9,684 nucleotides of DNA from Bacteroidota bacterium (GTDB taxonomy: Bacteria; Bacteroidota; Bacteroidia; CAMBQF01). The notes under the pieces were generated by a model. It was given only the letters and a program-made list of their open reading frames with translations, was not told where the DNA came from and ran no database searches. Positions within the stretch are counted from its first letter, which is position 1. Each line of letters starts with the position of its first letter. This document shows positions 1 through 6,503 of the stretch, piece after piece. The translations under genes were made by a program, and so were the position numbers. The stretch lies in the NCBI GenBank assembly GCA_027483285.1, contig JAIXUZ010000170.1, forward strand, positions 1 to 9,684, read 5' to 3'.

Positions 1-858
1 AAGGCACAAGCCCGAGGGTTGCGTGTTACAGGTTCTGAATTGGTGGGCCTTGTGCCGCTAAACTCTTTGTTAGATGCGGGCCGCTATTTCCTTAAAAAGC
101 AACAAAGGTCTGGCGGAGTGAGTGATGCTGAACTTATACGCATAGCGGTGAAAAGTATGGGCCTTGACGAGCTTGGTCCGTTTGACCCGCAAAAGCGTGT
201 AATAGAATACTTAATTGCCGGGGGTACTGATAAGTTAGTAAGCATGAGCCTGCGTGCCTTTGCCGACGAAACAGCATCAGAAAGCCCTGCCCCGGGCGGT
301 GGTTCTATAGCGGCCTATTGCGGAGCTATGGGGGCAGCCCTGGCAAGCATGGTGGCTAACCTATCATCGCACAAGCGGGGTTGGGACGATAAATGGGAAT
401 ATTTTTCAGACTGGGCAGAGAAAGGCCAGCGCATTAAAGACGCCTTGCTAAAAGCGGTTGATGAAGATACCGCCGCCTTTAATAAAATTATGAAGGCTTT
501 TGAACTGCCTAAGGGTACTGATGCCGAAAAGGCTGCCCGTAAACAGGCCGTGCAAGAAGCTACTAAATATGCTATAGAAGTACCGTTTAAAGTTATGGGT
601 CTTTGCTTAGAAGCTATGGAAGTAGCCAAAGCCATGGCCGATACCGGCAACCCCAATAGCGTTACCGATGCTGGCGTGGGTGCGCTAAGTGCGCGTACCG
701 GTGTGCGTGGTGCTTTCTTAAATGTTAAGATAAACGCATCAGGTTATGGCGATAAAGCATTTGTTGATAGTATACTGGCCAAAGGCGAAGCAATAGAAGC
801 TAAAGCTCTTGCCCTGGAAGAAGAGGTTATGGCAATTGTTCAATCTAAAATAGTATAG
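1..858 (+). CDS. ftcD: Formiminotransferase-cyclodeaminase (bifunctional), C-terminal part
   Basis: The reading frame is already open at base 1, so the gene starts outside the window; 285 residues are visible. Residues 1 to about 75 (including GSELVGLVPLNSLLDAGRYF) match the end of the formiminotransferase domain, which moves a formimino group from formiminoglutamate to tetrahydrofolate. From about residue 82 a complete cyclodeaminase domain follows, recognisable by the glycine-rich PAPGGGS at 96-102 and the later SVTDAGVGAL segment; this half releases ammonia and yields methenyl-THF. The fused order is that of animal and Bacteroides FTCD. The usual full length is about 540-570 residues, so roughly half is missing. 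It would act in the cytoplasm in the last steps of histidine breakdown; no other hut gene is visible. No clear terminator follows: only a 6-bp stem at 897-911 without a T-tract. Confidence 0.93.
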   Translation, partial: KAQARGLRVTGSELVGLVPLNSLLDAGRYFLKKQQRSGGVSDAELIRIAVKSMGLDELGPFDPQKRVIEYLIAGGTDKLVSMSLRAFADETASESPAPGGGSIAAYCGAMGAALASMVANLSSHKRGWDDKWEYFSDWAEKGQRIKDALLKAVDEDTAAFNKIMKAFELPKGTDAEKAARKQAVQEATKYAIEVPFKVMGLCLEAMEVAKAMADTGNPNSVTDAGVGALSARTGVRGAFLNVKINASGYGDKAFVDSILAKGEAIEAKALALEEEVMAIVQSKIV

Positions 859-987
859 CGGTAACATTGAGGTAAAATATTTTTCATGTTTTTGTAAGGT
901 TTGAAAAACCTGTCCGACTATAAGTAAAAATTAACGGTTTTTAAACTTTATAGCCACTAAACAGTTTTTCAGTTTATTAAAACAAAA

Positions 988-2040
988 ATGGAATCCTTAC
1001 CTACACCAACTAAATTATACCCATATCCTAACGGATGGTATGTACTTTGCAAGCAGGACGAGCTACAGCCCGGTCAGATAATTGACAAGAAATTTGCGGG
1101 GAAAGATATAATCATATTTAGGACAGAGGGCGGCAAAGCCGCGGCTACCGATGCCTATTGCCCCCACATGGGCGCGCATTTTGCCCACGGTGGCAAGGTG
1201 CAAGGCGAAACCATTGAATGCCCTTTCCACTTTTTTTGTTTTGATACCGAAGGCTCCTGCACCAAAACGGGTTATGGTACTAAAGTACCTCCTAAGGCTA
1301 TTTTAAAAACACACCACCTGCGCGAGCGTAACGGCTTTATTTTGGTATGGCACGATGCAAAAGACAACGCCCCCGAATGGGAAGTGCCGGAGGTTAGCAA
1401 CGAGGGGTGGACAGAAATTATGACCACCGACTTTAAGCTACGCAGCCACCCGCAGGAAACTACAGAAAATGCCGTAGACCTTGGCCACTTTGCAGTAGTG
1501 CATGAGTATACTGATATTGAAGTAATCCGCGAAGCAAGGCTTGAAGGCCCTTACCTAAATGCCCTATATGCATTTAGCCGCAAGGCACCTATGGGCTGGG
1601 GTAAAGATTTACGCGCAGAGATTGAACTGCATGCCCACGGCTTGGGTTACTCTTTTGTAGAGGTTATACTGCCTAAGCTGGGGGTACGCTCGCGCCAGTA
1701 TGTATTCCCTATGCCTATAGATGGCGAACACATCAACCTGAAAATTGGCATGTCGATACAACCTATTGAGAATCCCGGTAAGATAAACCCGCTTTTGGCT
1801 TTAGTCCCCAGGAATATAATTACCTGGTTTGCCCTGCGCCAAGCATTTAAAGGTTATGCACACGATGTTGCCCAGGATTTTAAAATATGGGAAAACAAGG
1901 TGTATATGGATAATCCCGCCCTTGCCAAAGGCGATGGCCCTGTAGGCCGCTACCGCCAGTGGGCACGCCAGTTTTACTATACCGGCGTTGTAGAGCAATT
2001 CAGTAAAAAGAATGATAACCAATTAGTTAGTGTAGCTTAA
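988..2040 (+). CDS. Rieske [2Fe-2S] non-heme iron oxygenase, KshA/Neverland-like
   Basis: A 350-residue oxygenase component. The Rieske cluster ligands are visible as C58-P-H60 and C78-P-F-H81, with the usual 17-residue gap. The mononuclear iron site is visible as N161-x2-D164-x2-H167-x4-H172, with the third ligand probably D297 in QDFKIWENK. The pattern, the length and the PNGWYVLC start resemble 3-ketosteroid 9-alpha-hydroxylase oxygenase (KshA) and the sterol 7-desaturase DAF-36/Neverland group, which use oxygen and electrons from a reductase to act on steroid rings. The substrate here cannot be told from sequence. No ferredoxin or reductase gene is nearby. There is no signal peptide or membrane helix, so it is probably cytoplasmic. 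After H81 the common Gly-Trp is replaced by F82-F83-C84. The ATG at 988 is chosen because it precedes the conserved N-terminus; no good TAnnTTTG box was found in the 129-bp leader. The stop interlocks with that of the convergent gene. Confidence 0.88.
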   Translation: MESLPTPTKLYPYPNGWYVLCKQDELQPGQIIDKKFAGKDIIIFRTEGGKAAATDAYCPHMGAHFAHGGKVQGETIECPFHFFCFDTEGSCTKTGYGTKVPPKAILKTHHLRERNGFILVWHDAKDNAPEWEVPEVSNEGWTEIMTTDFKLRSHPQETTENAVDLGHFAVVHEYTDIEVIREARLEGPYLNALYAFSRKAPMGWGKDLRAEIELHAHGLGYSFVEVILPKLGVRSRQYVFPMPIDGEHINLKIGMSIQPIENPGKINPLLALVPRNIITWFALRQAFKGYAHDVAQDFKIWENKVYMDNPALAKGDGPVGRYRQWARQFYYTGVVEQFSKKNDNQLVSVA

Positions 2041-2480
2041 AAGGGCAGTTTTAACTGTATTACCTTTTTGGGGTTTACGTACCCTAAAGCGAATGATGTC
2101 CACAACAGCATAGGGATGATGGTAATAATCAGCCCCAGCAGCCAAAAATTGGTAAAGTTATATATATAGGCTATGGCAGGACTTTTATTTAGGTAGAGTA
2201 CATTTACCTTATCTCCTATATGTAATTTTTTGTCAGGGTTATCGGTATAAATTTCACCCAACAGTGGGTGTTCAAATTTGGCACAGGTGTTATGGCTGAA
2301 ATTTTTTGACCATCCTTCATTAACATCTGTAGCACTTATAATTTCGCCCTTTACTACGGTGCCTGCAAAAATAATCTTTAGCCTGTCTTGTAGATAGAAG
2401 GTGTATATAATAATCGTACCCAACAAAAAAATACCTGTACGTTTAATTTTTATGGTCATATGCCAAATTTCAATGTTCAT
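2037..2480 (-). CDS. DUF3592-like small membrane protein
   Basis: A 147-residue protein with hydrophobic helices at about 13-31 and 110-133, bracketing a soluble stretch of some 80 residues. The middle part has the layout of DUF3592 proteins: a G-x-V start near residue 40, then HIGDKVNVLYLNKSPAIAYI (88-107), close to the family's 'GdkVkVlYdPkNPekA' element just before the second helix. DUF3592 proteins are inner-membrane proteins of unknown function, so none is proposed. The N-terminus is uncertain: M1 (2480) and M8 (2459) are both possible, and M8 starts nearer the first helix. Neither has a Shine-Dalgarno sequence. The gene is divergent from the patatin gene across 80 bp and converges on the Rieske gene with a 4-bp overlap of the ends. 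A weak -7-like TATTTTTA (minus strand, at 2515-2522) lies upstream. Confidence 0.75.
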   Translation of the reverse strand: MNIEIWHMTIKIKRTGIFLLGTIIIYTFYLQDRLKIIFAGTVVKGEIISATDVNEGWSKNFSHNTCAKFEHPLLGEIYTDNPDKKLHIGDKVNVLYLNKSPAIAYIYNFTNFWLLGLIITIIPMLLWTSFALGYVNPKKVIQLKLPF

Positions 2481-2507
2481 TACGTTGGTAATAACTAAGT
2501 GTTACCT

Positions 2508-2541
2508 TTTGCCGTAAAAATAATCAACACAGTTACTTTTA
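2508..2541 (+). promoter_or_regulatory. Weak candidate promoter for the patatin gene
   Basis: TTTG at 2508-2511 and TACTTTTA at 2534-2541 resemble the Bacteroidota -33 TTTG and -7 TAnnTTTG elements, with the last base of the -7 box mismatched and a 22-nt spacer, slightly long. It sits 19 bp before the ATG at 2561 in the divergent spacer. This is a tentative call. Confidence 0.3.
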
Positions 2542-2560
2542 ACATTATATAGCCAATGTT

Positions 2561-4852
2561 ATGAGCCCGCGCGACTTTAGTAAAAAGCAATGGGTGCAAC
2601 GCACTTTATATTTTTTTCCACTCCAACTTATATGGGTACATATTAGCCGTAACCATATTATGCTCCTTTATTGGTTCTTATTGTTTGGCTACGTTACCGG
2701 CAGCCTTGGTCAAAACTATGGGGTGCCCTATTTGTTTTTAGACCCTGAGTACCTTGGTGAGGTTAACTTTTGGTCGTACTTTATTTTGGGCCTGGCCTGC
2801 GGCGGGTTTATTATGGCATTCCATATTACTACCTATATAACAGACTGCCGTAAGTTTTCTTTCATTGCCACACTCTCCAATCCGTTTTATAAATTCTCGG
2901 TAAACAACTCCTTACTGCCGCTGTTATTTATTTTGGTGCATGCATACAGCATGTTTATGTTCCGCTACCGTAATGAGTTTGGCAGCGTTGGCGAGAACCT
3001 CATCTTTATAGCGTCTTACATAGCCGGTATTATCGTTTTCATTACCCTAACTATGACGTATTTCTTTTCGGCTAATAAAGATATATCCCATATTTCAAAA
3101 GCACACTATAGCAAAGAACCCCGCAAGAATTTAGCGCATTTAAAGGTGCGAAAACTCCGTTTAAAGGATGATATGAAATGGAAAGACGTATCAGAAACTT
3201 ACAAAACCGAAACCGACTGGAATGTTGAAACCTACCTGATACACCCCTACCGAATGGCCCTGGCCCGCGATACTGACCATTATGAGCGTACGGTACTATT
3301 AAAAGTATTCCGCCAGAATCACAACTCAGCATTCATATTTACTCTGTTGCTGTTTGCCAGCCTAATACTGTTTGGCGCCTTCCGCGAGAATAAATACCTT
3401 ATGATACCCGCAGGGGCTTGTATATTTATGATGGTTACCATGCTGGTAATGATATCGGGTGCGCTGTATGCATTTTTTCGAAAGTGGACATCAACTGTGG
3501 TTATCGGCCTTGCGTTACTTATAAATTTATTATCAGGCTATGATTTTTTCCGCACTAAAAACTATGCATACGGCTTAAACTATACTAAAGAGCAGGCTTT
3601 ATACAGTGGCGACTCTTTGTTTAACCCTGGAAATAAACAAACTATTTATAATGATGATAAGCGCGAAACTATAAAGATACTGGAGCGTTGGAGGGGGAAA
3701 TTTGACACAGCTGAGGAAACGAAAAAGCCAAAATTTGTTGTTATGTGTGCCAGTGGTGGCGGACTTAAAGCAGCCTTGTGGACGTTTTACTCTATGCAGG
3801 TGGCTGATAGCCTTACCAATGGTAAACTGCTAAAAAGTACCGTTTTTACAACGGGTTCATCGGGTGGCATGTTTGGCCTGGCTTATTTAAGGGAACTTCA
3901 TTTACGCAAGCAGCAAAATAAGCTGGCTAATATTTATTCTCCTCACTATGTAGAAAATATGGGGAAGGACTTACTAAATCCTTTGGCTGTTTCTATAGCG
4001 TTTAATGATATGCTTATCCGCCTTCAAAAGTTTGAGTACAATGGCTATAAATATACCAAAGATCGTGGCTACTCTTTTGAGCAACAACTAATAAAAAACA
4101 CCGAAGGGATGCTTGACCGCAGCCTGGGTGAGTATTCCCTGCCCGAACAGCAGGCGTTAATACCTATGATGGTAATGACACCTACAATTATCAATGATGG
4201 TCGCAGGCTTGTTATTTCGGCGCAGCACATGTCGTACCTTACCGATAACTCATCAAAAGATAATATACACAATATCAATGTAAAAGAGGATATTGAGTTT
4301 TTGCGCTTTTTTGATAAGCAAGGAGCCGATAACCTTAGGTTTACCACAGCCCTGCGAATGGGTGCAACTTTTCCCTATATATTGCCATCCGTATCAATGC
4401 CCACGTACCCCGAGATGCGGGTAATGGATGCAGGCTTACGTGATAACTACGGTCTTAAAACCACCCTACGCTTTATTTACACGTTTAGAGATTGGATTCG
4501 CGCTAACACCTCAGGTGGGGTAATTGTACAAACCCGCGAAGCCAAGATTGAAAACGGGCAGCCGTTTGAGATTAAGCAAAGCCTATTCGATGCCATTTCG
4601 GGTCCTGTAGGTAATGTATATACCAATATTTTTAAAACACAGGATTATACGCTTGATGAGTTGCTTAGCTACTCATCAGAATGGGCAGATATGCCTATTG
4701 ATGTTTTAAACTTTGAACTTAGTGATTTGAAAACAGAGAGAGTTTCGCTTAGCTTCCATCTAACATCATTAGAAAAAGCAAGGGTTAAGAATGCCTGGAT
4801 GTTACCTGAAAATCAGGCGTCATTTAACCTCCTGCAAGAATTATTAAAGTAA
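2561..4852 (+). CDS. Polytopic membrane protein with C-terminal patatin-like phospholipase domain
   Basis: 763 residues. The N-terminal half has about seven hydrophobic helices (roughly 33-49, 70-92, 117-134, 145-169, 256-274, 279-305, 311-327), with a charged loop at 170-254 rich in Lys and Arg. The C-terminal half, from about 390, is a patatin domain. It shows the oxyanion-hole glycines GGGLKA (399-404), the nucleophile elbow G432-S-S434-G-G with Ser434 as nucleophile, and D623-A-G, the aspartate of the Ser-Asp dyad, within DAGLRDNYG. Patatins hydrolyse acyl esters of lipids, so a membrane-anchored lipid acyl hydrolase is inferred; the substrate is unknown. The family dyad is intact, so it is probably active. 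The DGG/DGA form is here DAG. ATG 2561 is taken as the start, with no Shine-Dalgarno. No terminator is visible between its stop and the tRNA promoter. Membrane-bound patatins of this size occur in Bacteroidota but are poorly studied. Confidence 0.87.
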   Translation: MSPRDFSKKQWVQRTLYFFPLQLIWVHISRNHIMLLYWFLLFGYVTGSLGQNYGVPYLFLDPEYLGEVNFWSYFILGLACGGFIMAFHITTYITDCRKFSFIATLSNPFYKFSVNNSLLPLLFILVHAYSMFMFRYRNEFGSVGENLIFIASYIAGIIVFITLTMTYFFSANKDISHISKAHYSKEPRKNLAHLKVRKLRLKDDMKWKDVSETYKTETDWNVETYLIHPYRMALARDTDHYERTVLLKVFRQNHNSAFIFTLLLFASLILFGAFRENKYLMIPAGACIFMMVTMLVMISGALYAFFRKWTSTVVIGLALLINLLSGYDFFRTKNYAYGLNYTKEQALYSGDSLFNPGNKQTIYNDDKRETIKILERWRGKFDTAEETKKPKFVVMCASGGGLKAALWTFYSMQVADSLTNGKLLKSTVFTTGSSGGMFGLAYLRELHLRKQQNKLANIYSPHYVENMGKDLLNPLAVSIAFNDMLIRLQKFEYNGYKYTKDRGYSFEQQLIKNTEGMLDRSLGEYSLPEQQALIPMMVMTPTIINDGRRLVISAQHMSYLTDNSSKDNIHNINVKEDIEFLRFFDKQGADNLRFTTALRMGATFPYILPSVSMPTYPEMRVMDAGLRDNYGLKTTLRFIYTFRDWIRANTSGGVIVQTREAKIENGQPFEIKQSLFDAISGPVGNVYTNIFKTQDYTLDELLSYSSEWADMPIDVLNFELSDLKTERVSLSFHLTSLEKARVKNAWMLPENQASFNLLQELLK

Positions 4853-4866
4853 ATTTTCATTTCCTA

Positions 4867-4897
4867 TTGCGTTGATATAAGAAAAAGTATATTTTTG
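4867..4897 (+). promoter_or_regulatory. Promoter of tRNA-Gln (Bacteroidota type)
   Basis: TATTTTTG at 4890-4897 is an exact match to the Bacteroidota -7 element TAnnTTTG. TTG at 4867-4869 lies 20 nt upstream, within the usual spacing of the -33 element. The predicted transcription start is just before the tRNA, at about 4902-4905, leaving a very short 5' leader. Confidence 0.7.
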
Positions 4898-4907
4898 CAC
4901 CCGCAAT

Positions 4908-4980
4908 TGTCTGATGGTGTAACTGGCAACACGTCTGGTTTTGGTCCAGAAGAGTCTAGGTTCGAGCCCTAGTCAGACAA
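4908..4980 (+). tRNA. tRNA-Gln (anticodon UUG)
   Basis: A 73-nt cloverleaf with every stem intact. The acceptor stem is TGTCTGA/TCAGACA, with the weak U1-A72 pair typical of tRNA-Gln. The D stem is GTGT/ACAC with loop AACTGGCA. The anticodon stem is TCTGG/CCAGA with loop TTTTGGT, giving TTG at positions 34-36, which reads CAA. The T stem is CTAGG/CCTAG with loop TTCGAGC. The discriminator is A. The 3' CCA is not encoded, since CAT follows, so it must be added after transcription. It is a single tRNA with its own promoter and terminator, not part of a cluster. Confidence 0.96.
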
Positions 4981-4983
4981 CAT

Positions 4984-5007
4984 AAAAGCCCCTGTTAAGG
5001 GGCTTTT
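4984..5007 (+). terminator. Intrinsic terminator after tRNA-Gln
   Basis: A perfect 9-bp stem AAAAGCCCC/GGGGCTTTT with loop TGTTAA, four bases after the tRNA. The T-run is short (TTTTG). It probably also ends any transcript reading through from the patatin gene, which has no terminator of its own. The AAAA/TTTT arms would allow action in both directions. Confidence 0.85.
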
Positions 5008-5097
5008 GCGTTTATGCCTCTTCTTAAAGCATAGATATAAATATTCTTCTTGGTGTGGGTATAGTTGTTGGCTCATAAAATTGGCACAATTATTGGC

Positions 5098-5105
5098 TAC
5101 CTTTG
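5098..5105 (+). promoter_or_regulatory. -7 promoter element of the lipoprotein gene
   Basis: TACCTTTG is an exact match to TAnnTTTG, 19 bp before the ATG at 5125, so the leader would be only about 13 nt. The nearest TTG (5081-5083) is 14 nt upstream, shorter than the usual 19-21 nt, so the -33 element is poor. Confidence 0.5.
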
Positions 5106-5124
5106 AATTGAAAAAAATACACCT

Positions 5125-5823
5125 ATGAAATCAATATTCAATAGTTCGGCAATAATTGCAATTGTATCATTGGCACTGTTTACGGCATGTAACAAAGAAG
5201 ACTCAAGCTCTGTTGACCAAAGTAAAATATGGTTGGCACAAACAGTGGATTATGATGGGAATACCGGTGTTACTACTGCTTCGGCCCAATTTAGGTTTAG
5301 TAATGCTGTAGGTACACTGTTACGTTTAGACGACCCTGCAAACCTTAAAATTAACGGGCAGGATGCCCTGTATGTTGATGCTTTCGCATGGTACGCCAAA
5401 ACATATACAGGGGTGCAAGACAGTGCCACATTTGTATATACTGACCATGATGATAACGTGTTTAGCAACATAGTAAGAGTGGGCCGTTCTGTAGACCTAC
5501 CCGCCGGACTTACCACCGTTAGCAAATCTGCTGCTTATGATGTGGTGTTTCAGGGCGCACCTGTAGCGGCAAAAGAGTCTGTTACTGTATATGTTAAAGA
5601 AAGTAACGGCACCGACTGGCAGGCTTGGACAACAGTTGCTGTTGGCGATACTAAGGTTACCTTAACCACAAATAAACTTGCAAACCTTAATACAGGTCCG
5701 GGCAAAATTAAAATTGAGCGACTAAAGCTTGATACGGATGGCCTTACAAACAACCCCGGCAAAGGTGGCTTGGCTACATCTAAATACAGCTCGCAGGTTA
5801 AAGATATTACCATAACCAACTAA
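5125..5823 (+). CDS. Predicted surface-exposed lipoprotein of unknown function
   Basis: 232 residues. It begins with a lipoprotein signal: a short basic start, a hydrophobic core (9-19) and the lipobox LFTA-C22, so Cys22 should become the lipidated N-terminus. The next residues, NKEDSSS, are polar and acidic and resemble the lipoprotein export signal that sends Bacteroidota lipoproteins to the outer leaflet of the outer membrane. The rest is soluble, with alternating hydrophobic and polar segments suggesting beta-sandwich structure. Only one Cys is present and no catalytic motif was recognised. I do not recognise the family. The gene stands alone, with a -7 promoter box 19 bp upstream and a strong terminator 18 bp downstream, so it is probably a single-gene transcript. 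ATG 5125 is fixed by the signal sequence. Confidence 0.85.
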   Translation: MKSIFNSSAIIAIVSLALFTACNKEDSSSVDQSKIWLAQTVDYDGNTGVTTASAQFRFSNAVGTLLRLDDPANLKINGQDALYVDAFAWYAKTYTGVQDSATFVYTDHDDNVFSNIVRVGRSVDLPAGLTTVSKSAAYDVVFQGAPVAAKESVTVYVKESNGTDWQAWTTVAVGDTKVTLTTNKLANLNTGPGKIKIERLKLDTDGLTNNPGKGGLATSKYSSQVKDITITN

Positions 5824-5840
5824 TTGCATTTTAGGTTATT

Positions 5841-5872
5841 AAAAAGCCTCTGACAATGTCGGAGGCTTTTTT
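5841..5872 (+). terminator. Intrinsic terminator of the lipoprotein gene
   Basis: A 14-bp stem, AAAAAGCCTCTGAC (5841-5854) against GTCGGAGGCTTTTT (5858-5871), with one T-G wobble, a 3-nt AAT loop and a run of six T. It separates the lipoprotein gene from the gene starting at 5907. Confidence 0.92.
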
Positions 5873-5906
5873 GTAACTATACATCAATACTTAGTATTAT
5901 AAGGCT

Positions 5907-6503
5907 ATGAGGGTACTTTTTTTATTGATACTACTGCTTTTTACTGTTTCGTCCTTTGGGCAAACTAAAAGCATCAATGTGTATTTTCTCTATGGGTCGA
6001 AGCCGGCTAAAGGCTTTGAGAGGATTGAGAAGAAAAGGTTTGGCGGCATAAACGGCGGGCACGTTAGTATTGGCGTTGACAAGGAAATTATCGGCTTTGG
6101 CCCGGTAGGCAAGTTTCATATTTTTCCCAAAAAGAATCAATGGCATTCAGGTTTTAGGACAGAGTCTTTAGCATCGTTTATGAACGATACGGTGGGTGAT
6201 AAATACACCGTAATAACCATACCTGTAACCAACGATCAATACAAGAAATTAAAGGATATACACAATGGCTATTGTAGCGCCCCGCCTTACGATTATGCCT
6301 TTATGGGAATGCGCTGTGCTGCGGCCAGCTACGATGTGTTATCGCAAATAGGGCTGTTAAAAACCAAAAAGAAAACCGGTATTGTAACCAGGTACTTTTA
6401 CCCGCGCAGGCTACGCCACAAAATGCTAAGGGAGGCTAAAGAAAAAGGGTATAAGGTACACCAGCAGCCGGGCTACAAATCGCGCAAGTGGGAACGGGAT
6501 TAA
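5907..6503 (+). CDS. Small secreted protein, possible His/Cys (permuted papain-like) hydrolase
   Basis: 198 residues with a clear type I signal peptide: MR, then a Leu-rich core, then VSSFG before Gln19, so the protein should be exported. The mature part contains N49-GGH52-VSIGVD, a His in a small-residue turn before a beta strand, and later MGMRC137AAASYDVL, a Cys at the start of a helix. His before Cys is the order seen in permuted NlpC/P60-like enzymes (YiiX, LRAT type), so a cysteine hydrolase fold is possible; this is inference from two motifs only. A second Cys (C123) lies in a loop. The C-terminus from about 152 is strongly basic. The start lies 34 bp after the preceding terminator, and no convincing promoter was found there. 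The stop codon interlocks with that of the convergent GNAT gene. Function unknown. Confidence 0.8.
   Translation: MRVLFLLILLLFTVSSFGQTKSINVYFLYGSKPAKGFERIEKKRFGGINGGHVSIGVDKEIIGFGPVGKFHIFPKKNQWHSGFRTESLASFMNDTVGDKYTVITIPVTNDQYKKLKDIHNGYCSAPPYDYAFMGMRCAAASYDVLSQIGLLKTKKKTGIVTRYFYPRRLRHKMLREAKEKGYKVHQQPGYKSRKWERD

Noticed and set aside
897..911. A 6-bp inverted repeat (AGGTTT GAA AAACCT) after ftcD as a terminator.
   Set aside because: The stem is short and AT-rich and no T-tract follows; it is expected by chance in AT-rich spacers.
2561..4852. The patatin protein as a CapV-type CBASS anti-phage effector.
   Set aside because: There is no CD-NTase or other defence gene in the window, and the protein is a large multi-helix membrane protein unlike the compact soluble CapV.
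4908..4980. The tRNA gene as an integration site of a mobile element.
   Set aside because: No integrase gene, direct repeat of the tRNA 3' end or foreign-looking block is seen on either side.
5013..5034. A TATGC/GCATA inverted repeat between the tRNA terminator and the lipoprotein gene.
   Set aside because: It has only five base pairs with an 11-nt loop and no link to a promoter or start; probably chance.
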